DNA of 64,000 nucleotides from Citrobacter freundii. GTDB lineage: Bacteria > Pseudomonadota > Gammaproteobacteria > Enterobacterales > Enterobacteriaceae. The translations under genes and the position numbers were made by a program. The notes beneath the pieces are model-generated. The model ran no database searches. It saw only the letters and a list, made by a program, of their open reading frames with translations, and was not told the origin of the DNA. Below are positions 40,924-52,101 of this stretch, in pieces (the stretch's first letter is position 1; each line of letters begins with the position of its first letter). The stretch covers positions 1-64,000 of the forward strand of contig NZ_JAALBX010000001.1 in NCBI RefSeq assembly GCF_011077955.1, written 5' to 3'.

Positions 40924-43599
40924 ATGAGTAATTCTTTACCTGAATCTTTTGTCAGCACCGTTATCCCCACCCTGCCCGGCCAGCCTGATAATCCTGGCGT
41001 CTGGCCGCAGGACGACCTGCACTGCCAGGCGATTAAAGCGCACATTGATGATTTTCAGCACTGGCTTGCTAACGCTTTTGACAGTGGGCTTTCCGCCGAA
41101 ACGCTGATTGAAGCGCGCACCGAATTTATCGACCAGCTCCTCCAGCGGTTATGGATTGAATACGGTTTTGGCGATCAGAGCGACGCCGCGCTGGTGGCAG
41201 TCGGCGGATATGGTCGCGGCGAATTGCACCCCTTATCCGATATCGATTTACTGATCCTGAGCCGCAAGCGCCTGAGCGAGGCGCAATCCCAGAAAGTGGG
41301 CGAGTTACTGACGCTATTGTGGGACGTGAAGCTCGAAGTGGGCCATAGCGTACGAACGCTGGAAGAGTGCTTGCTGGAGGGATTATCCGATCTGACTGTG
41401 GCGACAAACCTTATCGAATCCCGGCTATTAACCGGCGATGTCGCGCTATTTCTTGAACTTCAAAAACATATTTTCTCAGAAGGCTTCTGGCCTTCGGACC
41501 GCTTTTTCGCCGCTAAAGTGGATGAGCAGCAGGAACGCCATAAACGCTATCACGGCACCAGCTATAACCTTGAGCCGGATATTAAAAGCAGCCCAGGTGG
41601 TTTGCGGGATATCCACACGTTGCAGTGGGTCGCGCGCCGCCATTTCGGGGCGACGTCCCTTAGCGAAATGGTGGGATTTGGCTTTCTGACCGAAGCTGAG
41701 CGTAATGAGCTTGATGAATGTCAGCATGTGTTGTGGCGCATTCGCTTTGCGCTGCATCTGGAACTCAACCGTTACGACAACCGGCTGCTGTTCGACAGGC
41801 AGCTTAGCGTCGCCCAGCGCCTGCATTATCAGGGCGAAGGCAACGAGCCGGTTGAACGTATGATGAAAGATTTTTATCGGGTGACGCGCCGGGTTAGCGA
41901 GCTGAATCATATGCTGTTGCAGCTGTTTGACGAAGCGATTCTGGCGCTTTCCGCTGATGAAAAACCGCGCCCGCTTGACGACGATTTCCAGTTACGCGGT
42001 ACGCTTATCGACTTGCGCGACGAAACGCTGTTTATCCGCGAGCCACAGGCTATCTTGCGGATGTTCTACGCCATGGTACGCAACCGCGATATTTCCGGGA
42101 TTTATTCCACAACCCTGCGCCATTTACGCCATGCACGCCGCCATTTAGCTGAACCGCTGTGCTATATCCCTGAAGCCCGAAACCTGTTTTTATCCATGTT
42201 GCGCCATCCGGGCGCGGTAAGCCGCGGGCTGTTGCCGATGCATCGTCACAGCGTACTCGGCGCGTATATGCCGCAATGGTCGCATATTGTCGGCCAGATG
42301 CAGTTCGACCTGTTCCACGCCTATACCGTGGATGAGCACACCATTCGCGTTATGCAAAAGCTGGAAAGCTTCGCCCACGAAGCGACGCGCCAGAAGCATC
42401 CGCTGTGTGTAGAACTGTGGCCGCGCCTGACGCACCCGGAGCTTATTCTTATCGCCGCGCTGTTCCACGATATCGCGAAAGGCCGCGGCGGCGATCACTC
42501 GGTGTTGGGCGCGCAAGATGTGCTCAAGTTTGCCGAACTCCATGGTCTGAACTCACGGGAAACCCAGTTAGTCGCCTGGCTGGTGCGCCATCATTTATTG
42601 ATGTCGGTTACCGCCCAGCGCCGAGATATTCAGGATCCGGAAGTGATTAAACAGTTTGCCGAACATGTGCAAACCGAAAATCGTCTGCGCTTCCTGGTGT
42701 GTTTGACCGTGGCGGATATTTGCGCCACTAACGAAACCCTGTGGAATAGCTGGAAGCAGAGCCTGTTGCGCGAGCTTTACTTCGCCACGGAAAAACAGCT
42801 ACGTCGGGGAATGCAAAATACGCCCGATATGCGTGAGCGCGTACGCCACCATCAAGTTCAGGCGCTGGCGCTGCTGCGTATGGATAATATTGATGAAGAA
42901 GCGCTGCACCGCATCTGGGCGCGATGCCGGGCGAACTACTTTGTGCGGCACAGTCCAAATCAGCTCGCCTGGCATGCGCGCCATCTACTGCAACACGACC
43001 TCAGCAAGCCGTTAATTCTGCTGAGTCCGCAGGCTACGCGCGGCGGTACCGAAATATTCATCTGGAGCCCGGACCGGCCTTATCTGTTTGCCGCCGTTTG
43101 CGCCGAACTCGACCGACGTAATCTGAGCGTTCACGATGCGCAGATTTTCACCACTCGCGACGGCATGGCGATGGATACTTTTATTGTGCTGGAGCCGGAC
43201 GGTAAACCCCTCGCGTCCGATCGCCACGAAGCGATTCGTTTTGGTCTTGAGCAGGCGATTACGCAGCGTACCTGGCATCCCCCGCAGCCGCGTCGTCAGG
43301 CAGCCAAGTTGCGTCACTTTACCGTGGAAACCGAGGTCAATTTTCTGCCCACCCATACCGACAGAAAATCGTTTATGGAGCTGATTGCCCTCGATCAACC
43401 AGGGCTTCTGGCTCGGGTCGGCCAGGTCTTCGCGGACCTTGGCATTTCGCTTCATGGGGCGAGAATTTCGACAATTGGCGAGCGAGTAGAAGATTTATTT
43501 ATAATCGCGAATGCCGACCGGCGTGCCCTTAATAATGCGCTCCAACAAGAGGTGCAACAACGGTTGACAGCCGCCCTCAATCCAAACGATAAAGGGTAA
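40924..43599 (+). CDS. glnD: PII uridylyltransferase / uridylyl-removing enzyme
   Basis: GlnD is the primary nitrogen sensor: at low glutamine it uridylylates PII proteins (GlnB, GlnK), at high glutamine it removes UMP. The 891-residue protein has the nucleotidyltransferase motif [17 protein letters not shown] (about residues 94-110), an HD hydrolase domain ([16 protein letters not shown], about 515) and two C-terminal ACT domains (about 710-790 and 820-890) that bind glutamine. It is one residue longer than K-12. dapD follows after 31 bases. Confidence 0.97.
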   Translation: MSNSLPESFVSTVIPTLPGQPDNPGVWPQDDLHCQAIKAHIDDFQHWLANAFDSGLSAETLIEARTEFIDQLLQRLWIEYGFGDQSDAALVAVGGYGRGELHPLSDIDLLILSRKRLSEAQSQKVGELLTLLWDVKLEVGHSVRTLEECLLEGLSDLTVATNLIESRLLTGDVALFLELQKHIFSEGFWPSDRFFAAKVDEQQERHKRYHGTSYNLEPDIKSSPGGLRDIHTLQWVARRHFGATSLSEMVGFGFLTEAERNELDECQHVLWRIRFALHLELNRYDNRLLFDRQLSVAQRLHYQGEGNEPVERMMKDFYRVTRRVSELNHMLLQLFDEAILALSADEKPRPLDDDFQLRGTLIDLRDETLFIREPQAILRMFYAMVRNRDISGIYSTTLRHLRHARRHLAEPLCYIPEARNLFLSMLRHPGAVSRGLLPMHRHSVLGAYMPQWSHIVGQMQFDLFHAYTVDEHTIRVMQKLESFAHEATRQKHPLCVELWPRLTHPELILIAALFHDIAKGRGGDHSVLGAQDVLKFAELHGLNSRETQLVAWLVRHHLLMSVTAQRRDIQDPEVIKQFAEHVQTENRLRFLVCLTVADICATNETLWNSWKQSLLRELYFATEKQLRRGMQNTPDMRERVRHHQVQALALLRMDNIDEEALHRIWARCRANYFVRHSPNQLAWHARHLLQHDLSKPLILLSPQATRGGTEIFIWSPDRPYLFAAVCAELDRRNLSVHDAQIFTTRDGMAMDTFIVLEPDGKPLASDRHEAIRFGLEQAITQRTWHPPQPRRQAAKLRHFTVETEVNFLPTHTDRKSFMELIALDQPGLLARVGQVFADLGISLHGARISTIGERVEDLFIIANADRRALNNALQQEVQQRLTAALNPNDKG

Positions 43600-43630
43600 C
43601 GAATTTTTTTACGCAATATGGATAGAGACA

Positions 43631-44455
43631 ATGCAGCAGTTACAAAACGTTATTGAAGCCGCTTTCGAGCGTCGCGCCGACATCACCCCCGCTAATGTGG
43701 ATACCGTAATCCGTGAAGCGGTAAATCAGGTTATCGCTCTTCTCGATGCAGGTAGTCTGCGCGTGGCGGAGAAGATTGACGGTCAGTGGGTGACGCATCA
43801 ATGGCTGAAAAAAGCGGTGCTGCTTTCTTTTCGCATCAATGACAATCAGGTTATCGACGGTGCGGAAAGCCGCTACTTCGATAAAGTCCCGATGAAATTC
43901 GCCGATTACGACCAGGCCCGTTTCCAGAAAGAGGGTTTTCGCGTAGTGCCGCCGGCGGCAGTGCGCCAGGGCGCGTATATCGCTCGTAATACCGTACTGA
44001 TGCCCTCCTACGTTAATATCGGCGCGTATGTGGATGAAGGCACCATGGTAGATACCTGGGCGACCGTAGGGTCTTGCGCGCAGATCGGTAAAAACGTTCA
44101 CCTGTCTGGCGGCGTAGGCATCGGCGGGGTTCTGGAGCCGTTACAGGCCAACCCAACCATCATTGAAGATAACTGCTTTATTGGCGCGCGTTCTGAAGTG
44201 GTGGAAGGCGTCATCGTTGAAGAAGGTTCAGTGATTTCAATGGGCGTCTATATTGGTCAGAGCACCCGTATTTACGATCGTGAAACCGGCGAAGTGCATT
44301 ACGGTCGCGTACCGGCAGGCTCGGTTGTGGTTTCCGGCAACCTTCCCTCGAAAGACGGCAAATACAGCCTATACTGTGCGGTAATCGTCAAAAAAGTCGA
44401 TGCCAAAACCCGTGGCAAAGTAGGCATTAATGAGCTACTTCGCACTATCGACTAA
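43631..44455 (+). CDS. dapD: Tetrahydrodipicolinate N-succinyltransferase
   Basis: DapD succinylates tetrahydrodipicolinate with succinyl-CoA in the lysine/diaminopimelate pathway, feeding both lysine and peptidoglycan. The 274-residue protein has an N-terminal helical domain, a left-handed beta-helix of hexapeptide repeats ([21 protein letters not shown]), and the conserved [14 protein letters not shown]. It is followed by a strong terminator. Lysine made here is also the substrate of the two decarboxylases elsewhere in the window. Confidence 0.97.
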   Translation: MQQLQNVIEAAFERRADITPANVDTVIREAVNQVIALLDAGSLRVAEKIDGQWVTHQWLKKAVLLSFRINDNQVIDGAESRYFDKVPMKFADYDQARFQKEGFRVVPPAAVRQGAYIARNTVLMPSYVNIGAYVDEGTMVDTWATVGSCAQIGKNVHLSGGVGIGGVLEPLQANPTIIEDNCFIGARSEVVEGVIVEEGSVISMGVYIGQSTRIYDRETGEVHYGRVPAGSVVVSGNLPSKDGKYSLYCAVIVKKVDAKTRGKVGINELLRTID

Positions 44456-44464
44456 AGATGAATG

Positions 44465-44491
44465 AAAAAGGCGGGATAACCCGCCTTTTTT
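44465..44491 (+). terminator. Terminator downstream of dapD
   Basis: AAAAAGGCGGG and CCCGCCTTTTTT pair around ATAA, a compact, perfect intrinsic terminator about 10 bases past the dapD stop. Confidence 0.92.
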
Positions 44492-44563
44492 GTACACGGT
44501 TGTGGCATTAACGGATTATTTCATTAATTATTTCTGGGTTAATGTTTCGCTAAGGATACCGCT

Positions 44564-44950
44564 ATGTACGATAATCTTAAGAGTCTGGGCATAACCAATC
44601 CTGAAGAGATTGACCGGTACAGCCTCCGGCAGGAAGCCAACAACGACATCCTGAAAATCTACTTTCGTAAGGATAAAGGCGAGTTTTTTGCCAAGAGCGT
44701 GAAGTTTAAATATCCACGCCAGCGCAAAACCGTGGTGGCTGATGGCGTAGGGCAAGGTTACAAAGAAGTGCAGGAAATAAGCCCGAATCTGCGTTATGTG
44801 ATTGATGAACTGGATCAGATCTGCCTGCGCGATCGTACCGAAGTGGATTTAAAACGTAAGATCTTAGACGATCTGCGTCACCTCGAAAGCGTCGTGACAA
44901 ATAAGATCAACGAAATCGAAGCCGATCTGGAAAAACTTACCCGCAAATAA
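44564..44950 (+). CDS. yaeH: UPF0325 family protein YaeH
   Basis: A 128-residue protein of the UPF0325 family with no known function. It is very similar to E. coli YaeH ([34 protein letters not shown]). It is rich in charged residues and predicted mostly helical, with a C-terminal coiled-coil-like stretch ([20 protein letters not shown]). No signal peptide or membrane segment is visible. It lies between the dapD terminator and the convergent cdaR. Confidence 0.92.
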   Translation: MYDNLKSLGITNPEEIDRYSLRQEANNDILKIYFRKDKGEFFAKSVKFKYPRQRKTVVADGVGQGYKEVQEISPNLRYVIDELDQICLRDRTEVDLKRKILDDLRHLESVVTNKINEIEADLEKLTRK

Positions 44951-44991
44951 TGCCTTCCGGGCGGGTGTCCCCGCCCTTCTTCACCGACTAT

Positions 44992-46149
44992 CTAGTGCTG
45001 TTCATCAAGCTGAAGCGCAATATAAAGCAGCAACCGATCGTCAAAATTCCCCAAATCCAGCCCGGTCAGTTCTGAAATCCGGTTCAGTCGATATTCAAGC
45101 GTATTACGGTGGATAAACAGCGCCTTTGAGGTCGCCAGCGGCTGGACGTTGTGGCGAAACCATGCCGTGAGCGTGCGGCGCAGCAGACCGTTGTTATCCA
45201 TGGCTTTAAGCTTAATAAGCGGGCGCGCCAACTCGTTGGCTTGCCAGCCGCCGCGCAGGCTGTCTAACAGCACCGGCAGCATTAAATCCTGATAAAAATA
45301 ACTACGGACATCCGGCATACGCTGTTTGCCCACCATCATCGTGGTACGCGCAGTACGCCAGGAACGCGCAATGCTCCCCGGTCCGGTAAAATAGTTACCG
45401 AGCGCAACGCGAAAACGTAAATGTCCGCTCTCTTTCATGCGTGCGATGAGTTGTTCGACGCGACGGCGGTGATCTTCTGCATCCCAGCGGCCAAACGCAT
45501 TAAGCGCGGGCTTAAGTACCACCATTTCGGTCAGCGACACGATAGCCACAAGATTATTGCGCTCAGGGGTGGTGAGCGCGGTTTGTAGCTGCTGCAATTC
45601 CGCCATGGCGCTATCAACGCCGAGTTGCCCGCTGTCGACTTCCACCACAGCGACGACGCGCGGTTGGTTAAGGTCGATGCCTAAACGCTGCGCCCATTCG
45701 GTAAGCGCCGGGGTGTGCTCTTCCGTCTGGATCAGGTTCATCACCAGTTCTTCTCGCAGACGGGTGTCCTGGGCCAGCATATGCATCAGGCGCGACTGTT
45801 CAAGCATCATCTCAGCCGTCATGCATACCAGCTCACCGTATTTGCGTAAATACGCCGGATCGCCCGTCAGGCCGATAACCCCGACGATTTCCCCATCAAT
45901 ACGTAACGGCAGGTTAATCCCTTCACGAACGCCGTGCAGGCTGCGCGCGACGGCGTTATCAATATCCACCACGCGGCCCTGCGACAGCACCAGCAACGCC
46001 CCTTCGTGCAATTCTCCAACACGCTCCTGATCGCCGCTACCGATAATCCGTCCACGGGCATCCATGACGTTGATATTGGTATCAATGATCCGCATCGTTC
46101 GTGATACGATATCCTGCGCCATTTTGGTATCGAGATGCCAGCCAGCCAT
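44992..46149 (-). CDS. cdaR: Sugar diacid regulator CdaR
   Basis: CdaR activates genes for uptake and use of D-glucarate, D-galactarate and D-glycerate in E. coli. The 385-residue protein has an N-terminal diacid-recognition domain (MAGWHLDTKMAQDIVSRTMRI), a central GGDEF-like segment and a C-terminal PucR-type helix-turn-helix (ALFIHRNTLEYRLNRISELTG). The ATG at 46149 with a GGAGG site gives the known N-terminus; the frame is open 69 bases upstream. The regulated gud/gar genes are not in this window. Confidence 0.96.
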   Translation of the reverse strand: MAGWHLDTKMAQDIVSRTMRIIDTNINVMDARGRIIGSGDQERVGELHEGALLVLSQGRVVDIDNAVARSLHGVREGINLPLRIDGEIVGVIGLTGDPAYLRKYGELVCMTAEMMLEQSRLMHMLAQDTRLREELVMNLIQTEEHTPALTEWAQRLGIDLNQPRVVAVVEVDSGQLGVDSAMAELQQLQTALTTPERNNLVAIVSLTEMVVLKPALNAFGRWDAEDHRRRVEQLIARMKESGHLRFRVALGNYFTGPGSIARSWRTARTTMMVGKQRMPDVRSYFYQDLMLPVLLDSLRGGWQANELARPLIKLKAMDNNGLLRRTLTAWFRHNVQPLATSKALFIHRNTLEYRLNRISELTGLDLGNFDDRLLLYIALQLDEQH

Positions 46150-46188
46150 TGTGCCCCTCCACTCAGTCAGTGCGTCAGAATAAAGCAC

Positions 46189-46230
46189 AAAAAAACCCCG
46201 CGCATTGTGCATTTGCACAAAGGGCGGGGT
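46189..46230 (-). terminator. Strong terminator downstream of degP
   Basis: On the minus strand CCCCGCCCTTTGTGC and GCACAATGCGCGGGG pair in 13 of 15 positions around AAAT, followed by seven T. It separates degP from cdaR. Confidence 0.88.
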
Positions 46231-46275
46231 CAGACTATGGAGTTGTGGAAAGGGTCACAAAAAACCCTTTCACGC

Positions 46276-47706
46276 TTACTGCATCAGCAGATAAATCGTG
46301 CTATCACCGCGTTTCACGTTCAGCGCCAGTACCGACGGCTTGCTGTCGAGAATTTTGCGCAGTTCAGCAATATTTTTAATCGGCTGTTGGTTAGCGCCCA
46401 GAATGATATCGCCTTTTTTCAGGCCAATGCGTGCCGCCGGGGAACCGGTTTTTACGCTGTTGACTACCACGCCCGGGTTATTACCGGTTTGGTTGCTCAT
46501 CTCGGCCCCTTCAATCCCGTTGAAGATAGAAGAAGAGTTGACCTGATTCTGGCTGCTCTGCTGAAGTTCAAGATCAACAGAGGTTGGCTTGCCATCGCGC
46601 AGCAGACCCAGTGTCAGTTTGCTGCCAACCGGCATTGAACCCACCTGGGCACGCAACGCGGCAAAGCTGTTAATCGGTTTGTTGTTAAGCGAAACGATAA
46701 CGTCGCCCGCTTTCACGCCCGCTTTAGCCGCAGACGAGTTTGGCATAACCTGGCTTACAAACGCGCCGCGCTGCGCATCCACTTTCATCGCTTTCGCAAG
46801 CTCAGAACTCAGTTCGGTGCCCATAATGCCCAGTTCGCCACGACGTACCTGGCCGTATTCCACCATCTGGCTGGTGAGGTTTTTCACCATGTTACTCGGG
46901 ATAGCAAAACCAATACCGATGTTGCCGCCATCCGGCGCCAGGATTGCGGTGTTAATCCCGATAAGCTCGCCGTTGAGGTTAACCAGCGCGCCACCGGAGT
47001 TACCGCGGTTGATTGCGGCATCAGTCTGGATAAAGTTTTCATAGTTTTCAGCATTCAGGCCGCTGCGACCGAGCGCCGAGACAATACCTGATGTTACGGT
47101 TTCACCCAGGCCGAACGGGTTGCCGATAGCCACGGTGTAATCACCGACACGCAGGGCGTCGGAGTCAGCCAGTTTAATGGCCGTCAGGTTTTTCGGGTCC
47201 TGAATTTGAATCAGCGCAATATCGGAACGCGGGTCTTTACCCACCATTTTCGCGTCCAGTTTACGGCCATCGCTCAACTGCACTTTAATGCTGGTAGCGT
47301 TATCCACTACGTGGTTATTGGTGACCACATAACCCTTAGCCGCATCAATAATGACGCCGGAGCCCAGGGCCATAAATTTCTGCTGCTGACCGCCTTGCGG
47401 CCCCTCGCCACCACCCTGACAGAACGGTGAGCTTTGGAACGGCGAGCCATCCTGGCAGAACGGAGAATCATCGCCGAAGAATTGTTGGAAATTACGCGGC
47501 ATGCGCGGATTATTTACCGCCGCTGTCCCTTCGACATTAATGCTCACCACTGAAGGCATAACTTTTTCAAGCATCGGCGCCAGGCTCGGCATCGGTTGTA
47601 CGACCGATGCCGACGAGGCGGTTTCAGCGGCGACAGCAGAGACAGGACCCAGCGCCAGACCCATACTCAGAGCCAGCGCACTTAATGCTAACGTGGTTTT
47701 TTTCAT
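46276..47706 (-). CDS. degP: Periplasmic serine endoprotease/chaperone DegP (HtrA)
   Basis: DegP degrades or holds misfolded periplasmic proteins, needed at high temperature. The 476-residue precursor has a signal peptide cleaved after VAA (residue 26), a trypsin-like domain with catalytic His in VVTNNHVVDNA, Asp in PRSDIALIQ and Ser in RGNSGGALV, the loop LA with paired cysteines (SPFCQDGSPF and SPFCQGG), and two PDZ domains. The ATG at 47706 starts MKKTTLALSALAL as in K-12; two ATGs just upstream are in frame. It is usually induced by sigma-E and Cpx. Confidence 0.97.
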   Translation of the reverse strand: MKKTTLALSALALSMGLALGPVSAVAAETASSASVVQPMPSLAPMLEKVMPSVVSINVEGTAAVNNPRMPRNFQQFFGDDSPFCQDGSPFQSSPFCQGGGEGPQGGQQQKFMALGSGVIIDAAKGYVVTNNHVVDNATSIKVQLSDGRKLDAKMVGKDPRSDIALIQIQDPKNLTAIKLADSDALRVGDYTVAIGNPFGLGETVTSGIVSALGRSGLNAENYENFIQTDAAINRGNSGGALVNLNGELIGINTAILAPDGGNIGIGFAIPSNMVKNLTSQMVEYGQVRRGELGIMGTELSSELAKAMKVDAQRGAFVSQVMPNSSAAKAGVKAGDVIVSLNNKPINSFAALRAQVGSMPVGSKLTLGLLRDGKPTSVDLELQQSSQNQVNSSSIFNGIEGAEMSNQTGNNPGVVVNSVKTGSPAARIGLKKGDIILGANQQPIKNIAELRKILDSKPSVLALNVKRGDSTIYLLMQ

Positions 47707-47845
47707 CTGTTTCATTCTCAATTAATGTAGTCAGGCAAAATTGCTGTGAACGTGACTATCAGAGTCGATTTTTAGCGCGAAGTTCCACAGTTGAATTTCT
47801 TGAAAAGTAAAAATTTATTGGCCGTCTTTACAAAACTTTCAGATA

Positions 47846-49360
47846 TTATTCAACCGCCATCAGCTTGCGATATTCATCCCATGCATAAAGATCGGTCATG
47901 CCACTAATATAGTCTTGAATGAGACGACTGCGATAATAATATTCCCACACGTCAAAATCGGGTTGATGGCGCTCAACATGACTCATCGCCTCAATATAGG
48001 CAAGTCGATGACGCCCGGAGAGCTTATGAAATAACCGCGTTTCAATAGGTAAGCTGCGTGTACTATTTTCATCAACCAGCCGCTGGAAGTCATCAGCGCT
48101 TAATAACAAAAGAGGCTGATATATCTCCAACAGCCCTTTTATGACCCGGTAACCCTGTAATTCAAGCTGTTCAACCTCGGGATGACTAAATACATGGCGC
48201 ACCGCGACATTCTTATAAAGCTTCAGAAGACGGCTATAGGGGCTTTCATCTTCCAGCAACGCCTGATTAAAACAGCCGGGGAAAATAGTCGGTAAATTAT
48301 CGATAAAACGCTGGGCCGCATAGGGCACCAGTTTATTTAGGGTATTGACCCGCAAATACATAAAGAACTGGTCTTCAGCACTACGCTGCATGGAATTAGT
48401 GAGCGATTTATCCCAGGCGTTTTTTACCACCTGCGAAAACAAGTCACCCTGTTGATGCTCACCCCACGCCTCGCGTAAATGCTGATAAAGCTGTTCGGCG
48501 CTGAATATACGCTTTTCTACCGCGTCTTCTAAATCCGCCACGCAGTAAGAAATATCGTCCGCGGCCTCCATAATCCAGGTCAATGGAAAACGGCAGTATT
48601 CGTCCAGTGAAAGTTCTTTACGTAACCGTACAATATACGCCTCTTCAGAGAGGTAAAAGCCCGGCTTTTTCATGAGATAACTGTGGCCTGGGGGCGTCGG
48701 TCCGGTGAACCATGCCGGACGCGTGTATTTTAAAATGCCGCCCACCTGCGCCCAGGTGAGATTCATGCGCAGCAAAGTGTGAACCAGGCGAATACCCTGC
48801 GCATTGCCTTCGAAGTGGCAGATATCGTTCCGTACCTTGCGGCGCAGCTCGTTGACCGTCTCTTCACCCTCTCGTAGTTTGAGGGCGTTCACCTGGCAGC
48901 GATCGTCACTGAGCGGCTGACTTGTGGCATCGGCCGGCACCAGGCGCTGGCGGAACCAGTCATTGATCGCCGCTTCGCCGAAATGGCCGAACGGTGGATT
49001 GCCAATGTCATGCATCAGACACGCCATCTCCACAATGCTCTCAAACGGGCCTGTTAACTCATCAAGCCCGTACTCCACGAGTAAATTGCGCTCCTTAAGA
49101 CGGCTTAGCACTTCTTTTGCGATATAGCGGCCCACCTGCTGCACTTCCATGGAATGGGTCAGCCGGGTGCGCACGGCAGCGTTGCGCTCAAGGGGAAAGA
49201 CCTGGGTTTTTTGCTGTAAGCGCCGGATGGCGGGGGAATTGATGATACGTCCACGATCGCTTTCAAAAATGCGCAAAATTTCATGTTCGCTTTTTTCGCC
49301 CTGCGGCGAACGGTAGCGACGATGCCAGTTAATCTTATTGCGAAAGTCGAACGCAGCCAT
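47846..49360 (-). CDS. dgt: Deoxyguanosinetriphosphate triphosphohydrolase
   Basis: Dgt cleaves dGTP to deoxyguanosine and triphosphate, controlling the dNTP pool. The 504-residue protein is an HD-domain enzyme with [11 protein letters not shown] and [16 protein letters not shown] supplying metal ligands. The ATG at 49360 has a GGAGGG site 4-5 bases upstream and gives an N-terminus near [16 protein letters not shown] like K-12; the frame is open 24 bases further. It lies between degP and the divergent mtn. Confidence 0.95.
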   Translation of the reverse strand: MAAFDFRNKINWHRRYRSPQGEKSEHEILRIFESDRGRIINSPAIRRLQQKTQVFPLERNAAVRTRLTHSMEVQQVGRYIAKEVLSRLKERNLLVEYGLDELTGPFESIVEMACLMHDIGNPPFGHFGEAAINDWFRQRLVPADATSQPLSDDRCQVNALKLREGEETVNELRRKVRNDICHFEGNAQGIRLVHTLLRMNLTWAQVGGILKYTRPAWFTGPTPPGHSYLMKKPGFYLSEEAYIVRLRKELSLDEYCRFPLTWIMEAADDISYCVADLEDAVEKRIFSAEQLYQHLREAWGEHQQGDLFSQVVKNAWDKSLTNSMQRSAEDQFFMYLRVNTLNKLVPYAAQRFIDNLPTIFPGCFNQALLEDESPYSRLLKLYKNVAVRHVFSHPEVEQLELQGYRVIKGLLEIYQPLLLLSADDFQRLVDENSTRSLPIETRLFHKLSGRHRLAYIEAMSHVERHQPDFDVWEYYYRSRLIQDYISGMTDLYAWDEYRKLMAVE

Positions 49361-49447
49361 AAGCCCTCCAGGTCGATTAGCCAATTATTTCCCTGCCATT
49401 GCCATGATAGACTATGCCTCTGAATCTAACATTTAGCGAGTATCTCT

Positions 49448-50146
49448 ATGAAAGCAGGCATCATTGGCGCAATGGAAGAAGAAGTCACCCTTCTGCGCGA
49501 TAAAATCGAAAATCGTCAGACGCTGAATATGGCCGGTTGCGAAATTTACACCGGGACGCTAAACGGCACCGAAGTAGCGCTGCTGAAATCCGGTATTGGC
49601 AAAGTTGCTGCGGCCATGGGTGCTACGCTTTTACTGGAGCACTGCAAACCGGATGTGATTATTAATACCGGTTCCGCAGGCGGCCTTGCGCCAACGCTGA
49701 AAGTGGGCGATATCGTGGTGTCGGAAGATGTTCGCTATCACGACGCCGATGTGACCGCTTTTGGCTATGAATACGGTCAATTACCTGGCTGCCCGGCGGG
49801 CTTTAAGGCTGATGAAAAACTGATAGCGGCCGCAGAGGCGTGCATTGAGAAGCTTAACCTCAACGCGGTGCGTGGATTAGTGGTGAGCGGCGACGCGTTT
49901 ATCAACGGCGCTGAAAACCTGGCGAAAATCCGCCAGCACTTCCCGAACGCAATTGCCGTTGAAATGGAAGCCACCGCTGTCGCCCACGTTTGCCATAACT
50001 TCGGCGTGCCGTTTGTAGTGGTACGCGCGATTTCCGACGTGGCCGACAAGGAATCCCACCTGAGCTTCGACGAATTCCTGGCGGTTGCAGCGAAGCAGTC
50101 CAGTCTGATGGTCGAAACGCTGCTTCAACAACTGCAACATGGCTAA
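49448..50146 (+). CDS. mtn: 5'-methylthioadenosine/S-adenosylhomocysteine nucleosidase
   Basis: Mtn (Pfs) hydrolyses methylthioadenosine, S-adenosylhomocysteine and 5'-deoxyadenosine, recycling methyl-donor by-products and producing the precursor of autoinducer-2. The 232-residue protein has [12 protein letters not shown] (Glu12), [12 protein letters not shown] (Glu174) and [10 protein letters not shown] (Asp197), the catalytic set. It is clearly less similar to K-12 than most genes here. Its end overlaps btuF by 8 bases. Confidence 0.97.
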   Translation: MKAGIIGAMEEEVTLLRDKIENRQTLNMAGCEIYTGTLNGTEVALLKSGIGKVAAAMGATLLLEHCKPDVIINTGSAGGLAPTLKVGDIVVSEDVRYHDADVTAFGYEYGQLPGCPAGFKADEKLIAAAEACIEKLNLNAVRGLVVSGDAFINGAENLAKIRQHFPNAIAVEMEATAVAHVCHNFGVPFVVVRAISDVADKESHLSFDEFLAVAAKQSSLMVETLLQQLQHG

Positions 50147-50942
50147 GTTCTCCCTGTACCGGGCGCTGTGCGCCCTTTTCCTTCTTCCCGCGGCGCTTTA
50201 TGCCGCGCCGCGGGTCATCACCCTTTCGCCCGGCAATACCGAACTGGCGTTTGCCGCAGGCATTACGCCTGTCGCCGTCAGTAATTACTCTGATTACCCT
50301 GAAGCGGCAAAACAGCTCGAGCAGGTGGCTAACTGGCAGGGTATGAACTTCGAGCGCATCGTGGCCCTGAAACCCGATCTGGTGGTGGCCTGGCGCGGCG
50401 GCAATGCTGAACGCCAGGTCAATCAACTCAAATCGCTCGGTATTACGGTGATGTGGCTTGATCCTGTCACGGTAGACGATATTGTCGCCGCGCTGCGTGA
50501 ATTGGCGAAATGGAGCCCGAATCCTGCCCAGGCCAACGCGGCTGCTGATGCGTTAGCGCACGAGTATGCTGCATTGCAAAAGCAGTACGCTAATCGCCCC
50601 AAAATCCGCGTTTTTTTGCAGTTCGGCGGTCAACCGCTGTTTACCTCGGGAAAGGCGTCGCTGCAAAACCAGGTCCTTGAAGTGTGCGGCGGTGAAAATA
50701 TTTTTGCCGACAGCCGCGTCCCCTGGCCGCAGGTGAGCCGCGAACAGGTGCTGATGCGCAAACCGCAGGCAATTGTCGTGGCGGGTGAACAGCGTAATAT
50801 TCCAAAAACCACCGAGTTTTGGCATGACCAGCTCAATGTTCCGGTTATTGCCCTTCATGATGACTGGTTTGAACGTGCCGGGCCGCGTATTATCCTCGCC
50901 GCAAAACAGCTCTGCCAGTCACTGGCGGAAATAACGAATTAA
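50139..50942 (+). CDS. btuF: Vitamin B12 periplasmic-binding protein BtuF
   Basis: BtuF captures cobalamin in the periplasm for the BtuCD transporter, encoded elsewhere. The 267-residue precursor has a signal peptide ([18 protein letters not shown]), then [22 protein letters not shown] and the class III binding-protein helix backbone. The glutamates and arginine-contacting segments NTELAFAAG and [12 protein letters not shown] that dock onto BtuC are present. It overlaps mtn and precedes yadS by 12 bases. Confidence 0.96.
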   Translation: MAKFSLYRALCALFLLPAALYAAPRVITLSPGNTELAFAAGITPVAVSNYSDYPEAAKQLEQVANWQGMNFERIVALKPDLVVAWRGGNAERQVNQLKSLGITVMWLDPVTVDDIVAALRELAKWSPNPAQANAAADALAHEYAALQKQYANRPKIRVFLQFGGQPLFTSGKASLQNQVLEVCGGENIFADSRVPWPQVSREQVLMRKPQAIVVAGEQRNIPKTTEFWHDQLNVPVIALHDDWFERAGPRIILAAKQLCQSLAEITN

Positions 50943-50954
50943 TGAGGGTGAGCA

Positions 50955-51575
50955 ATGCTGGTCTATTGGCTGGATATCATTGGTACTGCCGTTTTTGCGA
51001 TTTCAGGCGTTTTATTGGCCGGTAAACTGCGTATGGACCCGTTTGGCGTCCTGGTGCTGGGTGTGGTTACCGCAATAGGCGGGGGAACCATTCGCGATAT
51101 GGCTCTCGCCAACGGCCCGGTGTTTTGGGTAAAAGATCCCACCGACCTGGTGGTGGCGATGGTGACGTGTCTGCTCACCATTGTGCTGGTCCGCCAGCCG
51201 CGTCGCCTGCCGAAATGGATCTTACCGGTTCTTGACGCCGTCGGGTTGGCGGTGTTTGTCGGCATTGGCGTAAACAAAGCCTTTATGGCGGAAACCGGCC
51301 CGCTGGTGGCGGTGTGCATGGGCGTTCTCACCGGCGTCGGCGGCGGGATTATCCGCGATGTATTGGCCCGCGAAATCCCGATGATTTTACGCACCGAAAT
51401 TTACGCCACCGCCTGCATCATTGGCGGCATCGTGCATGCGAATGCGTTTTATGTGTTCGGTATGCCGCTTGAACAAGCGAGTATGGTAGGCATGGTTGTG
51501 ACGCTTGCGATCCGGCTTGCCGCAATCCGCTGGCATCTGAAATTACCGACGTTCGCGCTGGATGACCGCGTGTAA
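50955..51575 (+). CDS. yadS: TRIC/UPF0126 family membrane protein YadS
   Basis: A 206-residue inner-membrane protein with two homologous halves, each carrying the glycine-rich GGG motif (AIGGGTIRDMAL near residue 40 and GVGGGIIRDVLAR near 125). This is the prokaryotic TRIC-like cation channel fold of about seven segments. In E. coli YadS has been linked to glycine uptake, but the evidence is limited. It is the last gene of mtn-btuF-yadS and ends in a bidirectional terminator. Confidence 0.93.
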   Translation: MLVYWLDIIGTAVFAISGVLLAGKLRMDPFGVLVLGVVTAIGGGTIRDMALANGPVFWVKDPTDLVVAMVTCLLTIVLVRQPRRLPKWILPVLDAVGLAVFVGIGVNKAFMAETGPLVAVCMGVLTGVGGGIIRDVLAREIPMILRTEIYATACIIGGIVHANAFYVFGMPLEQASMVGMVVTLAIRLAAIRWHLKLPTFALDDRV

Positions 51576-51578
51576 AAC

Positions 51579-51611
51579 AAAAAAGCCGTGATGCAATCAC
51601 GGCTTTTTTTT
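51579..51611. terminator. Bidirectional terminator between yadS and erpA
   Basis: AAAAAAGCCGTGAT and ATCACGGCTTTTTTTT pair around GCA in the gap between convergent yadS and erpA. A-rich and T-rich flanks suit termination from both sides. Confidence 0.92.
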
Positions 51612-51624
51612 CAGGCGTTACGGT

Positions 51625-51969
51625 TTAGATACTAAAAGAAGAACCGCAACCGCAGGTGCTGGTGGCGTTCGGGTTAGTTACCACAAAACGGGAACCTTCC
51701 AGCCCTTCGGTGTAATCCACCGAGCCGCCAACCAGATATTGCAGGCTCATCGGATCAACCACCAGCGCGACACCCTGTTTCTCAATGGTCATGTCGCCTT
51801 CGTTAATCTGATCGTCAAATGTAAAGCCGTACTGGAAACCGCTGCAACCACCACCGGTGATATACACGCGCAGTTTCAGATTTGGGTTCTCTTCATCGGC
51901 AACCAGGCTTTTTACTTTATTGGCTGCTGCATCGGTAAATTGCAGAGGCAGCGCTACGTCATCACTCAT
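51625..51969 (-). CDS. erpA: A-type iron-sulfur cluster carrier ErpA
   Basis: ErpA delivers Fe-S clusters to apoproteins such as the IspG/IspH isoprenoid enzymes and respiratory complexes. The 114-residue protein has the three conserved cysteines in [11 protein letters not shown] and in [10 protein letters not shown] near the C-terminus. It is nearly identical to K-12. It is transcribed leftward, with its promoter in the gap before clcA. Confidence 0.96.
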   Translation of the reverse strand: MSDDVALPLQFTDAAANKVKSLVADEENPNLKLRVYITGGGCSGFQYGFTFDDQINEGDMTIEKQGVALVVDPMSLQYLVGGSVDYTEGLEGSRFVVTNPNATSTCGCGSSFSI

Positions 51970-52101
51970 TATTTGCTCCCATTGATACGGCGATTCGGGT
52001 AATTAACCGAATCCTGGAGGCGGTCCCGGGAAAGAAACGGCCAGAAGTATGACGGATATCACCCAATCTTTTGGTCATTATCTAATACCCTGGTAAATCG
52101 T

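Noticed and set aside
46189-46230. Possible mobile-element end between cdaR and degP
   Set aside because: The inverted repeat ends in seven T on the degP strand and is explained as an intrinsic terminator; no duplicated target or transposase is near.
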